A DNA stretch of 64,000 bases, from contig JANFAH010000047.1 in assembly GCA_024663395.1 (NCBI GenBank), positions 310,001 through 374,000 of the forward strand. Reading direction: 5' to 3'. Position numbers and translations under genes: made by a program. This document shows, in pieces, positions 42,101 through 51,677 of the stretch. The notes under the pieces are model-generated. The model had not been told where the DNA came from. It was given only the letters and a program-made list of their open reading frames with translations, and searched no databases. The DNA is from Pisolithus tinctorius (taxonomy: Eukaryota; Basidiomycota; Agaricomycetes; Boletales; Pisolithaceae). Each line of letters begins with the position of its first letter. Position 1 is the stretch's first letter.

Positions 42101-42836
42101 CAACTGGGCTGAGCTGTTACCTCTAGCGGAGTTTGCCTTCAACAACGCACCAAGTGCGATGACTGGAGTTTCTCCCTTCTTCGCTAACAAGGGATACCAT
42201 CCAAACCTGTCTGTGGTCCCTGACCAAGACTTCACTTCCCCAAGGGCTCATGACTATGTCGCTGAGCTCTCCGCCCTTCATGACTTCCTCCGCTCCGAAA
42301 TGTCCGCCGCTCAACAGTGCTACCAGGGTCCAGCAGATGCTAAACGCATACCTCCGCCTGAGTTCAAGGTCAGAGAACAGGCCTACGTCAAAGCCAAGTA
42401 CTTCTGCTCAACTCGTCCTTCGGAAAAACTCTCCGAAAAGTACTTAGGTCCGTTCACCATCTTGGCCAGGCCAGGTACGCATTCTGTCACCCTCAAGCTC
42501 CCTGACTCTATGCGCTCGGTACATCCGGTCTTCCATGTCTCACAACTGGAAGCTGCAGCAGCTAACCCTTTCCCAAACCGACAACAACCTCCGCCTCCGC
42601 CAGTGGATGTCGATGGTGACCTTGAGTACGAGGTATCAGAGATACTCGACTCTAAGGTGGACCGCCGTCGCCGCCACTGTCAACTCTTGTATCTAGTCCG
42701 CTGGGCTGGTTACGAGAACACCGACGAAGAAACCTCTTGGTTGCTTGCAACTGAGCTAGATCACGCTTCCGACATAGTGTCCGCTTTCCATGAACGCTAT
42801 CCACACAAACCTGGCCCGTACCAACCTCCGCCATAA
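39120..42836 (+). CDS. Pol of element C: PR-RT-RNaseH-IN-chromodomain
   Basis: About 1,238 codons entered by -1 frameshift; there is no ATG near the start. Aspartic protease [10 protein letters not shown]; reverse transcriptase with [33 protein letters not shown] and catalytic YLDDILIYS (YLDD at 40411-40422); RNase H with TDASDYAI and YDTHDKELLAIFEAF; integrase zinc finger (HDHPLAGHFGQNRT, then CTACG); DDE core (SMDFIEHLP; TSDRGPEFVSHFF; NGQTERTNQTLEQYL); C-terminal chromodomain (YEVSEILDSKVD, YLVRWAGYENTDEETSW). The chromodomain normally steers integration toward marked chromatin. All catalytic motifs are present and there is no stop, so this copy may encode active enzyme. Confidence 0.95.
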   Translation, partial: VRSSRELAQPGGSVEPNCAPPDIRLNASALSSPNSLLPSVTLPDYSVDTFSALIDSGSSHCFINPSVIKKYAIPVSSVSPPIPLRLFDGSTNAVISQEVDLSLRFPSGDVNSASFYVTPLDSSCSLVLGHNWLTRFNPSIDWVLGSISFKPPLQGMPTPQAPSSPSAATSAPDPTPSAPSAAPSATLTDSPCSAPLVSLINAAAYVRACALPGSRQFRLQLSADDVKLRASSASSPPPDLSSVPSEYHEFADVFSKDKATELPPHRSFDLKIDLEEGASPPIGTIYSLSPPELEALRTFIDEHLGYGFIKQSTSAHGAPVLFVKKKDGSLRLCIDYRGLNKITKKDRYPLPLISDLLDSPSRAKVYTKIDLRHAYHLVRIADGDEWKTAFRTRYGSYEWRVMPFGLTNAPAAFQRFVNSIFADVLDVCVVVYLDDILIYSQDMESHREHVKEVLRRLRKHGLYAKPEKCEFHSDSVEYLGYVLSPSGLTMSAEKVQAVRDWPEPRKVRDIQSFLGFANFYRQFINNYSDIVVPLTRLTQKGAPWNFSEECRSAFLRLKDAFSSAPILTHWVPDAPLTVETDASDYAIAGILSITCSDGELRPVAFYSRTMTVPELNYDTHDKELLAIFEAFRHWRHYLEGSALPVDVVTDHKNLEYFSTSKVLTRRQARWSEYLSQFNLSIRFRPGRLGAKPDALTRRWDVYPKGGDRDYAQVNPHNLRPMFTQEQLASSLRTTTLMAPVLRAAMVFDVECLHSDIISALPSDPVSASHLPTPTKPRWSLDSDGLLRLDGRIFVPDIDDLRLQVLRFKHDHPLAGHFGQNRTLELVRRDYVWPNLCSDVKEYVRSCTACGRSKTPRHRPYGLLKQLPVPERPWNSISMDFIEHLPNSDGYSAILVVVDCLSKQAVFIPTHDSVTSAELAKLFLTHVFSKHGVPANVTSDRGPEFVSHFFRSLGKALDMRLHFTSGYHPEGNGQTERTNQTLEQYLRVYCNYQQDNWAELLPLAEFAFNNAPSAMTGVSPFFANKGYHPNLSVVPDQDFTSPRAHDYVAELSALHDFLRSEMSAAQQCYQGPADAKRIPPPEFKVREQAYVKAKYFCSTRPSEKLSEKYLGPFTILARPGTHSVTLKLPDSMRSVHPVFHVSQLEAAAANPFPNRQQPPPPPVDVDGDLEYEVSEILDSKVDRRRRHCQLLYLVRWAGYENTDEETSWLLATELDHASDIVSAFHERYPHKPGPYQPPP
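41228..41241 (+). promoter_or_regulatory. Candidate central polypurine tract, element C
   Basis: AAAAGGGGGGGATA almost exactly half-way through the internal region (about 3.45 of 6.7 kb), similar to the 3' PPT at 44466-44478. Confidence 0.5.
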
Positions 42837-43036
42837 ACTCCGCCCACATAACCTTCCTCTGCTGGCCAACTCCGCCCCTCACCAAACTACCTTAAGTACT
42901 TTAGCATTTTCTCCGCTTGTCTATTTCACTTCTCAGAGTCGCGAACAAAAGTCACAAGTCTATTTCGTAGTAGTACAAAAATATACAAACTAAAGACAAA
43001 AAAAAAAAAAGAAAAGAAAAGAAAAACAAAACTACT

Positions 43037-44284
43037 CTACTCTTCCATCGCTTGTTCTCCACCACCCTCCTGTTCTTCACCACCTTCCTGCTCTCCTTCG
43101 ACTTCTTCCTCGTTATCCCCCTCCGCACCTTCATCCGCTTCTTCGTTCTTGTCTTCCACCGCCTCCAACTGAGGCCTCTTCCATCCTCCTCCTGCGCGTT
43201 CGAACTCGGCCACTCTGGCCTCACGCGCATCCTCCCTTCTCCTCATCTCCGCCCACTCTGCCCAGGCGCGGTACAGTGCCCACTCGTCGGCGGTCCGCTC
43301 TGCAGCCTCCGCCATCCGCTCCACTGCCTCTGCCATCCTCTCGAAGGCCAGCGCAGCGGTCTCGTGCACTTCGGCCTGCCTCTCCATGGCTTGCAGCTGT
43401 CTTTCCCGCTCCCACTCCGCCCACCGTGTGTGGACTCCCGCGCCTGAGGGACCCTCGAGCGGGGTCGCTGGCTCGTCGTCTTCTCCGCCTGCCTCCCGCT
43501 CGTCGTCAGCCTCCTCCGTCTCCGTCACTCTTGCCTTCCCCTTCCCTCGCGGCTTCTTCTTTTTCTCCCCTCGGGAGCTTCCTGTCCCTGCCCTCTTCCG
43601 CGAGGGTCCCGCCGCCGCCTCTTCCTGCGTCCAACTGCAGGTCTTCTTTTTGTTGTGACAGGGCACGCAGGCCCTGGTCTTGCCTTGTCCTGGCTCGCAC
43701 TGGCCCGCCGTCAGACTCGCTACGCAGCGAGTGCAGGGGGGCCGCCTGGTCGCAGTGACCACCACGGAGGTCCCAGGGACCCTCTGGGCGGTGTTGACGT
43801 CGTAGACTGCGCCGCTTAACCTGAGGTAAAAACACAAGTCAGCTCCGCCTGACTCGTAGGGTTCTGTCACTCACCTTTGAGCGGCCTCATCCCTTCTGGC
43901 CTGGGCCCTCTCCTGAGAGGCCCTCTGCCTCTGCTTCTCTGCCTCTTCCGCCGCCGCTCTCTGCCTTTGCCTCTCGGCCTCTTCCTCCGCCTTCTTCTTC
44001 CGCTGCACCTCCTCTTCCTCTCTCTGTCTCCGTTCCGCCTCCTGCCGCGCCTCCTCCGCCTTTCGTCGTTTGGCCTCCTCTCGTTTGGCCTTGCGCTCCA
44101 CCTTGCGCTCTCGCTCCTTCTTCTCCGCCTCTTCTCGCCAACGCGCCTTCTCCGCTGCCTTCTCGCGCTCGGTGTCCGTCGAGTCGTCTGTAAGGACAAC
44201 TAGGTCGTCGTCGGCGACCTGGGAGTAGTCACGAGAGTGGCCAGGGGTGGGCTGGGGGGTTTTGTTCTGGCGCTGAGAGGACAT
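43037..44284 (-). CDS. Antisense accessory gene of element C: coiled-coil Zn2Cys6-like protein
   Basis: Gene opposite to gag-pol, between pol and the 3' LTR, tail-to-tail with pol (about 200 bp between stops). Exon 1 44284-43875; intron 43821-43874 (54 nt, GTGAGT...ACCTCAG); exon 2 43820-43037; about 397 residues. N-terminus MSSQRQNKTPQPTPGHSRDY, a TDDSTDTERE motif, and a 100-residue Arg/Glu/Lys/Ala coiled coil. Then six cysteines C-x2-C-x8-C-x9-C-x2-C-x6-C (43637-43735), close to fungal Zn2Cys6 binuclear clusters. A basic stretch (KKKKPRGKGK), a second helical part with ERMAEAVERMAEAAERTAD repeats, and an acidic Glu/Gly tail follow. The layout suggests a nuclear DNA- or chromatin-binding dimer (inference). 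Element A has the same architecture with the intron in the same place; H has no such gene. Confidence 0.8.
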
Positions 44285-44465
44285 GATGATGGGGGAATGG
44301 GGTACGAAGGTTCAGTGCCCTAACACGTGTTTTTAAGCGGTACTTTGAACTCCGACGGAGCTCCGCCGCGGCTAAAGCCATTATCCTCGAGGCATCAGGT
44401 AATTTCAAATGATCAACTCGTGTTGATCTCGTTCCGTACATGCGGCCTTCAGGGGTTCAGGCCCT
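44285..44465 (-). promoter_or_regulatory. Presumed promoter region of the antisense gene (element C)
   Basis: About 180 bp between the antisense ATG and the PPT. It holds an E-box CACGTG, an AT-rich TTAAAAA next to it, and a perfect 7-bp hairpin GATCAAC-TCGT-GTTGATC. Element B has the same region, including the hairpin. Promoter activity is inferred from position only. Confidence 0.4.
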
Positions 44466-44478
44466 AAGGGGGGGGCAC
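44466..44478 (+). promoter_or_regulatory. 3' polypurine tract of element C
   Basis: AAGGGGGGGGCAC directly before the 3' LTR. Confidence 0.8.
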
Positions 44479-45192
44479 TGTCATAACCGTCCGTTCACAC
44501 TAAGCCCTTACTCACTCCATGCTCCACTCCGCCGGTCATTCACTCACTCCGCACCAACTCCGCCCAACTTCTGTCGGTTGCGAACCATCTCTGCTCCGAC
44601 TGCTGTCGGACTTGTGTCGCTCTCCTACCGGACCGAGCGGTCCGTCCTCTGAGGGGTCATGTGACTACCTTTGCAGTCAGGTACTCCGCAGTGCGCTCAC
44701 CGCATGGTCCAGCGCCTGGACTGCTTCCTTTTCTGGATGTTCTGTGTTACCCGTTCGTATGTCCTCCGTCTACCCTTCATTCGTCGTCCAGGAAATTTTA
44801 CTTGAAAACTTATGAGTCTCCATATGTCAGTTCCGATTCTGATTACTGTACCTCCGTAGCAGTATAAAAGTATGTACTGTACTCCGCTGTTCTTCAGTAC
44901 GAATATCAACTTAGTTCCTACTCCCTCTGATTCCGTCTTCTGCCTGTCGGAGTTATCTCCGACTCTCTGTCTGTACTCTCCCTCTGAAATACAAGGGCTG
45001 AGATCGTGCAAGGGGGTAGCGCACGAGCTAAACCCGACGCCCTCACTCCGCTCCGCCTTTGTCTCGGCGGTCTTCATTCCTGCTGACACTCCGCTAGTCG
45101 GAGTTCTGTTCTTCTGTGTCGGACTTGCTTCCGAACCCCTCTCTAGACCTTATATAGCGTCGGAGTTGGTCGGAGTAGGCCCGGACTTGACA
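44479..45192 (+). repeat. 3' LTR of element C
   Basis: 714 bp, TGTCATAACC...CTTGACA, uninterrupted. It carries the CGG/CCG palindrome (near 44630), the GTCATGTGAC palindrome and TATAAAA. Confidence 0.94.
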
Positions 45193-45890
45193 CCTGTTGG
45201 AGGTGACATGAGCAGGTACTCCATGCTTGGAAAAGACGTGGGTAAGGAAGAGTTTTGCTAGGTCAGCGGAGGTGATGGAGTCATGGGTCGGAATGAACAC
45301 GGTCTGTTTAGAAAGGCAGTCTACAACAACCAAGATGGCGGAGTAGCCTGCGGAGTTGGGGAGATGCTCGATGAAATCCATCGAGATGGAGTTCCATGGC
45401 TTCTCAGGGACAGGAAGCTGCTTCAGTAGGCCGAAGGGGCGGTGACGAGGGACCTTGCTGTGACCACAAGTGGTGCAGGACCTGACATAGTTCTTTACAT
45501 CAGTGCGGAGGTTAGGCCATACATACTCGCGGCGAACAAGCTCTACAGTGCGACTCTGCCCAAAGTGACCCGCAAGCGGATGGTCATGTTTAAACCGAAG
45601 CACTCGGAGGCGGAGACCATCAATGTCGGGGACAAAGATGCGGCCATCAAGGTGGAGGAGACCCTCGTGGTCTAATGACCAGCGGAGGTCTGTCGGAGTT
45701 GGGAGATGGGAAGCGGAGATGGGGTCGGAGGGTAGTGCGGAGATGATGTCGGCATGGAGCTGCTCAACATCGAAGATCATGGCGGCTCGGAGCACAGGGG
45801 CCAAGAGGTGGGTAGTACGGAGGGACGAAGCGAACTGTTCCTGGGTAAACACAGGGCGGAGGTTATGAGGGTTTACCTGCGCATAGTCCT

Positions 45891-45904
45891 TATCCCCCTC
45901 TTTT
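45891..45904 (-). promoter_or_regulatory. Candidate central polypurine tract, element H
   Basis: Minus strand AAAAGAGGGGGATA in pol between RNase H and integrase, at the same place as in A, B and C. Confidence 0.45.
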
Positions 45905-47626
45905 GGGTAAACATCCCAGCGGTGGGTAAGTGCATCGGGCTTGGCTCCAAGGCGGCCAGGGCGGAAGCAGATGGCTAGGTTGAACCGGGAGAGGTACTCC
46001 GACCAACGAGCCTGACGGCGGGTTAGGACCTTAGAGGTGGAGAAATACTCCAAGTTTTTATGGTCAGTCACCACGTCAGCAGGAGTGGCGGAACCTTCCA
46101 AGTAATGTCGCCAGTGGTGGAAGGCCTCGAAAATCGCCAACAGCTCCTTATCATGAGTGTCATAGTTGAGCTCCAGGGCAGTGAGTGTGCGGGAGTAAAA
46201 GGCAACCGGGCGGAGTTCACCATCGGAGCAGGTAATCGAGAGGATACCCGCAATGGCATAGTCCGATGTGTTGGTCTCAACTGTGACAGGGGCATCAGGC
46301 ACCCAATGAGTAAGGATCGGAGCGGAGGTGAAGGCGGTCTTAAGGCAGAGGAAAGCGGAGTGGCACTCTTCGGAGAAGCTCCAAGGAGCGCCCTTCCAAG
46401 TGAGGCGGGTGAGTGGAACAACTATGTCAGAGTAGTTACTGATGAACCGATGATAGAAGTTCGCGAACCCAAGAAAGGACTGGATGTCTTTAACCTTGCG
46501 TGGTTCAGGCCAATCACGAATGGACTGGACCTTATCAGCAGACATGGTCAGACCGGATGGGGAGAGGACATAGCCGAGGTACTCGACAGAGTCTTTGTGG
46601 AACTCGCACTTTTCCGGCTTAGCAAAGAGGCTATGCTGGCGGAGGTGGCGGAGGACCTCTTTTACATGTTGGCAGTGCAACTCCTCGCTGTGGGAGTAGA
46701 TGAGGATGTCATCAAGGTAAACAACAACACAGACATCGAGCATGTCGGCGAAGATGCTATTAACAAACCGCTGGAAAGCCGCTGGCGCATTAGTAAGACC
46801 AAAGGGCATAACCAACCATTCATAGGAACCATAGCGAGTGCGAAAGGCAGTTTTCCATTCGTCACCAGCACCGATTCGGACTAAGTGGTAGGCATGGCGG
46901 AGGTCGATTTTACTATAGATTTTAGCGCGGCTCGGAGAATCGAGCAAGTCGGAGATGAGAGGGAGCGGGTAGTGGTCTTTCTTGGTGATTTTATTGAGTC
47001 CTCGGTAATCCACACAGAGGCGGAGCGAGCCGTCCTTCTTCTTAACGAAGAGGACAGGAGCACCATGGGCAGAGGTTGACTGTTTAATGAAACCGTAGCT
47101 GAGGTGCTCATCTATGAAGGTGCGGAGCGCCTCAAGCTCGGGCGGAGAGAGGGAGTAGACAGTGCCTAGAGGTGGAGAAGCCCCTTCTTCGAGATCTATA
47201 TTTAAATCGAAGCTGCGGTGCGGAGGGAGTTCAGTAGCCTTTGCTTTACTAAAGACATCAGCGAACTCATGGTAGTCGGAGGGCACTGCAGAGAGATCAG
47301 GAGGTGCGGAGGGCATCGAAGAGGCTCGGAGTTTCATATCTTCGGGGCAGAGGTGCAAGCGGAACTGTGCAGAGCCAGGAAGGGCACATGCACGGACAAA
47401 GGCTGCAGCTCCGATGAGAGAGATATGTGGAGCAGTGCGTGGCAAGCCAGCTGTCGGAGTAGGCAGCGGAGCTGATGTCGGAGGAGCGGACGGAGCGGAG
47501 GGTGTCGGTACTGAAGCGGAAGTCGCAACAGAAGGTGATGGAGGCGCCAAGGGCGTCGGCATTCTTTGTATCGATGGTCGGAACGAGATACTGCTCAATA
47601 CCCAGTCAATCGACGGATTGTAGCGG

Positions 47627-47985
47627 TGTAGGAAATTGATTTGAGAATGGGAGAGTAGCAGTAGCTGAGGCAGTAGGGATATCTGAGGGGAGGAGTAGGC
47701 CAAAAGGGGCTTCTATAGCCTGAGACTGGATCCTGGTTGTCATCTGAAGGCTTCTGAGGCTGTCTGGGTGCAGGGAAACAACCTGCTTGAACTTGTCTCT
47801 CGTCTCTGGTAACTCGTCTATTGTTTTTAAGGGAAGCTAACTACAGCAGTCACTAGGTAGTGCTGACTAAGCAACAAAAAAAGCGAAACTCTAAGAACAA
47901 GTAGCAGAGGGATAGCTAGAACAAAAATAAAGTAAAATCATCAAAATAAAACAATTCCCCCAGTAGGGAAATTACATTCCCTACA
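47627..47985 (-). repeat. 3' LTR of element G
   Basis: TGTAGGAAAT...TCCCTACA on the plus strand, 359 bp, same as the right copy. Confidence 0.94.
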
Positions 47986-48249
47986 TCCCAGGGGTACTCG
48001 AGATCTTGACTGTCCCCAGTCAACCCAAAGGCAGCTTGACTACACCATAATCTGCGGTCACGAGGGAGGAGGCGAGACAACAACTCGTTGACGAAAAACG
48101 GGTGCTCGGAATGCCGCGATACGAGATATCCACAAATCCACCCAAAGGTACCCTCATCCACCAAAAAACCAAATGTAGCCACGAGTTCTGCAGCGACGAC
48201 GACGGAAAAGGTACCATTCTGAAGCTGTTGAACAGTAGCATCAGGATCC

Positions 48250-49400
48250 CGAAAAGCGAGAGATCCGTTCGAGAAATGGGCGAGATACTCGCAGAGTCAT
48301 CCTAAGGTGCCTGCAACAACAAAATGGCGCACATCTCCACAACGGCGGTAGTGAGCATGATGTATGATATACCGTCAGAAAGCCCTCGACGAGTAGTACA
48401 AAGTCCCCGAAAAGCGAGAGGTCCGGCGGCGAAATGGGCAAGCTATCATGCATACAGCATTGTTGACTGAAGAGGGAACACTGCAGACCAACGACGGACG
48501 CTTGGAACGAGACGAAACTGGAGGAGACAGCAAAGGGGAATACGACGAAAATGGTGCAAAAGGAATGGGGCGAATACGCGCACTCAGCCCCGAGATATCT
48601 GCAAAACTGTCGAAATGTGCCTCTAGGGACAAAACGGAGTGTATCTCCGCAATGGCGGCGCGGAACTGGACGAACTAGGTGCCCCTGGGAAGGGCTCAGC
48701 GAGAGGAATGAACGACCCGAAAAGCGAGAGGAAGGGCGCGGAGGCGCCCGAGATACGACCACGAGACCTCGAGGGCAAGGAGAGGTGAACCTCTCGAACG
48801 GCAACGGCTGGGGCGATCGACACGAAAGTCAGGGAGGCAGTAGGGGACTCCTTTGCGATTACGGAGAAGGAGGAAGCACAACGATCGGACCACCCGATCC
48901 CGACTTGTGCGCGAAATTACATATCCGCCCTCCAAACACGAAAATGGTCATACCTCCACAACGACTGCGCGGAACTTGACGAACGAAGCGTCCCCAGAGA
49001 GGTCTCGGCGAGGGGAACGGACTGCCAGAAAAGCGAGAGGAACGGCGCAGAACTGTGCGAGCTACTGCGGTAAGACCTCGAGGACGGGCCTTCGCACAAA
49101 AACGCAAATATCTCCGGAACCACTGCACCTATCAGAACAACCCTGATATCAACATGGAGCATTTGTCGTGGACTACAATCCTCCCAAAAAGCGAGAGGTG
49201 CAACGCGGAAACGAGCGAGATACGACCACAGGACCCTGAGAATGGACCTATCCACAAAAAACGCGAATACCTCCTGAACGGCTGGGCGCATGCAAACGAG
49301 CTTGGTACCGACAGAGAGCTGGGGTCGAGTAGTACGGGCTTGCCAAAAAGCGAGAGGAGCGGCGCAATAACGAGCGAGATATGCGCTCAGTATGAGGGAG
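48250..49400. repeat. Diverged tandem repeats, unit about 155-160 bp, in element G
   Basis: The core AAAAGCGAGAG occurs at 48252, 48410, 48720, 49029, 49187 and 49346: intervals 158, 310, 309, 158 and 159, so two degenerate units are skipped. A second core (ACAAAA followed by a TATCTCC-like sequence) is offset in each unit. The flanking GACCTCGAG and CGAGATA motifs also recur. Frames across the array are not convincingly coding. Confidence 0.7.
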
Positions 49401-49716
49401 GTAGCACTTGTCTTGACGAGCGACAAGCGGTGTCAACAGTGGCCATGTCGACAGCGTGCCTTGCCGGAACTGTATCTGCGGATGGGAGGCATCATGTAGA
49501 GTGTGGGAAGGCGCCGGGTGCGATGCTAAATGGCGTTCCATGGGGAACTCGAGCCTGGGGGAGGTAAAAGATGAAGGGCAAAACAAGAAAATTCGAACAT
49601 ATCTAATGTACCAAAAATTCCGCATTACGATGTAGGTAGATCCATACTAGATACTGTAAGATCCATAAGCAAAAGAAGTAAAAGACAACATAACGGAATT
49701 CGTGCGACGCGCAGCG

Positions 49717-51093
49717 TTAATGCGCTCTTCGAGAGCGCCGGGGCGTGCGACTGCAGCTGCACAACCGCTTCGGTTTGGAACGGATGTATGAATACGCCTT
49801 CCTCGAACGTGAACGAGAGCGTGAGTGCAAGCACGACGACGACGAGGAAGAAGAGAGTGAGCTACCGGTCGAATATGAATATGAGCGCCTTCGAGTGTGA
49901 TGCTGTAACAAGCTGTGGGCATATGACTGGACTGGTATGAACATATCTTTCGAATGCATGTATGAACCCTTTCGAGTCTGCGAGCGCGAGTGTGAACAAC
50001 GACGCGAGGGCGATCGGCCTCGGCCACATGGCCACCTCGACTGTGGCTGCGCATGCAGTGAGCTACGAGAGCGCTCGGCTGATGAGCGATGAGACCGAAT
50101 GGCTGGTGGGTCGGGAACTACTGGCTCGAGCTGGATAGTAGGTAGGGACTGAGTATGCATGATGCTCGTCTGAGCGGGTACGCGCGATGGGGTGTCGAAG
50201 ACGCTTCGAGAGGGTGCGGCTGTGGGTGAAAGCGAGCGAGCAGGCGATGGGCCCGTATGAGCCTTGAACTGGCTAGTCAACGAAGACCAGTTGTCGAGAC
50301 GGTCTCGTAGAGTCCGTCCGGCAACTTCACGCAGGATTTCCAGTCCTGTAGGTAGAACAACACGGCCATTTACGAGTAGACACTTTCCCGAAGCTAAATA
50401 TGACTTGAACGAATAGCAACCTGCCCGAATATGGCCCGAAAGTCCGCAGAAGAAGCAGAACGAGTATGAATGGCGGGGAGAGCGACTGTCCGAGGCGCGT
50501 GATGGCTGCGCGCGGGAACTGTTGACCTTGCTGCTCTTCCAGAGGCCGCCGCTCGACCTCAGGACCTCCTTAGCTGTAGACATTAGACTGAGTACAGAAT
50601 ACTCTGATGTGTCGTGGTGTTCGAGCACCTCTCGCCTGAACTCTGGAGGGAACCCATACTTGAACATACTGGCCAGGTGGGGCAACGGACCCAGTAGGTT
50701 CTCGAGAGATAACGAAATTCGACGGAAATTGCGATAATATTGCCCTAGGGATGACATTGAGATGACATCTGAACTCGCAAACCCAACCTTTAGGCTGGCA
50801 AGCTCGTCGGCATGACTTCGACTTGTTTCATCCAATTCCGGGTACTGCTGAGTGATTTCTGAGGTAAAACGAGCCCAATCTCCTTGACTACTACTGACGA
50901 AGTGGGACCAGAGGTCAGCTGACTCAAAAGGCGCATATTTGAGCGTGAATTTGATGTGCGCGAGCCCGTCCGAGAGGCCGAATCTATCACAGAAGTCAAT
51001 TATGTCATCAAAATAGCTTCGAAGGTCCTCGGGGCGCCCAGAGAAGCTCGGTGCTTCGGGCGAGCCTCGACACGGAATCTTGAGGCCAAGCAT
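49717..51093 (-). CDS. Gag-like protein of element G
   Basis: 458 residues from the first ATG at 51093; the frame is open a little further upstream. Capsid-like N-terminal half (PSFSGRPEDLRSYFDDI, WARFTSEITQQYPELDE, LGQYYRNFRRISLSL, FKYGFPPEFRREV), a CCHC zinc knuckle (CFFCGLSGHIRAGC, about residue 225), then a short LVNGRVVLPTGLEI motif typical of basidiomycete retroelement Gags (from memory). The C-terminal 150 residues are rich in Arg and Ser (SRSRSRSRKAYS), like RNA-binding RS tails. No protease or reverse transcriptase follows, so replication enzymes must come from another element. Confidence 0.85.
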   Translation of the reverse strand: MLGLKIPCRGSPEAPSFSGRPEDLRSYFDDIIDFCDRFGLSDGLAHIKFTLKYAPFESADLWSHFVSSSQGDWARFTSEITQQYPELDETSRSHADELASLKVGFASSDVISMSSLGQYYRNFRRISLSLENLLGPLPHLASMFKYGFPPEFRREVLEHHDTSEYSVLSLMSTAKEVLRSSGGLWKSSKVNSSRAQPSRASDSRSPRHSYSFCFFCGLSGHIRAGCYSFKSYLASGKCLLVNGRVVLPTGLEILREVAGRTLRDRLDNWSSLTSQFKAHTGPSPARSLSPTAAPSRSVFDTPSRVPAQTSIMHTQSLPTIQLEPVVPDPPAIRSHRSSAERSRSSLHAQPQSRWPCGRGRSPSRRCSHSRSQTRKGSYMHSKDMFIPVQSYAHSLLQHHTRRRSYSYSTGSSLSSSSSSSCLHSRSRSRSRKAYSYIRSKPKRLCSCSRTPRRSRRAH

Positions 51094-51298
51094 GGAGATA
51101 GCAGGTAATATGAGTCCGAGTGCTTGATATGTGAGTGCGCGCGAGTGGGAAAACACGAAAATGCGAGCGAAGTGACTGCAAAAATGAGACCGAAAGGCGA
51201 AATCTGCTAAACCGAGCCTGAAAATTGCGAAAACAAAGCTGGAGACTGCAAAATAAAATCTGGGAAGGTTTGGATGGGTGCCAGGCTAAGACAGAAGC

Positions 51299-51318
51299 CC
51301 CTCGCGGTGGGCTCCAGT
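51299..51318 (-). promoter_or_regulatory. tRNA-type PBS of element G
   Basis: Reading the minus strand from the LTR end: AC, then TGGAGCCCACCGCGAGGG, complementary to a tRNA 3' end finishing in CCA. The tRNA identity was not determined. Confidence 0.65.
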
Positions 51319-51677
51319 TGTAGGAAATTGATTTGAGAATGGGAGAGTAGCAGTAGCTGAGGCAGTAGGGATATCTGAGGGGAGGAGTAGGCCAAAAGGG
51401 GCTTCTATAGCCTGAGACTGGATCCTGGTTGTCGTCTGAAGGCTTCTGAGGCTGTCTGGGTGCAGGGAAACAACCTGCTTGAACTTGTCTCTCGTCTCTG
51501 GTAACTCGTCTATTGTTTTTAAGGGAAGCTAACTACAGCAGTCACTAGGTAGTGCTGACTAAGCAACAAAAAAAGCGAAACTCTAAGAACAAGTAGCAGA
51601 GGGATAGCTAGAACAAAAATAAAGTAAAATCATCAAAATAAAACAATTCCCCCAGTAGGGAAATTACATTCCCTACA
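51319..51677 (-). repeat. 5' LTR of element G
   Basis: 359 bp, virtually identical to the left LTR, which implies recent insertion. Confidence 0.94.

Larger units (their letters stand above)
35190..45192 (+). mobile_element. Gypsy element C (chromovirus), nearly intact
   Basis: Plus-strand sibling of B with open gag and pol, a complete spliced antisense gene, and 714-bp LTRs, flanked by CCTGT (35185-35189 and 45193-45197). It lies in the integrase of H. Its only evident lesion is the T unit in the U3 of the 5' LTR. This is the best reference copy in the window. Confidence 0.95.
47627..51677 (-). mobile_element. Element G: gag-only LTR retrotransposon, very recent
   Basis: 4,051 bp with two 359-bp LTRs flanked by GCGG (47623-47626 and 51678-51681), inserted in the protease region of H. 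I found a single difference between the LTRs (a CpG to CpA change near 47738). It encodes one Gag-like protein and no pol, so it is non-autonomous. Downstream of gag is an array of diverged 155-160-bp repeats. Unlike the Gypsy elements here, it has a tRNA-type PBS. Confidence 0.92.

Noticed and set aside
43052..44203. Plus-strand Pro/Leu/Ser-rich ORFs opposite the antisense gene of C
   Set aside because: The minus strand has a spliced ORF with a conserved cysteine cluster and a counterpart in element A; the plus-strand frames are shadows.
48859..49426. Minus-strand ORFs with repeated LAFW-type segments in element G
   Set aside because: They follow the 155-160-bp repeat array through several frames and are broken between units; no start or domain supports coding.
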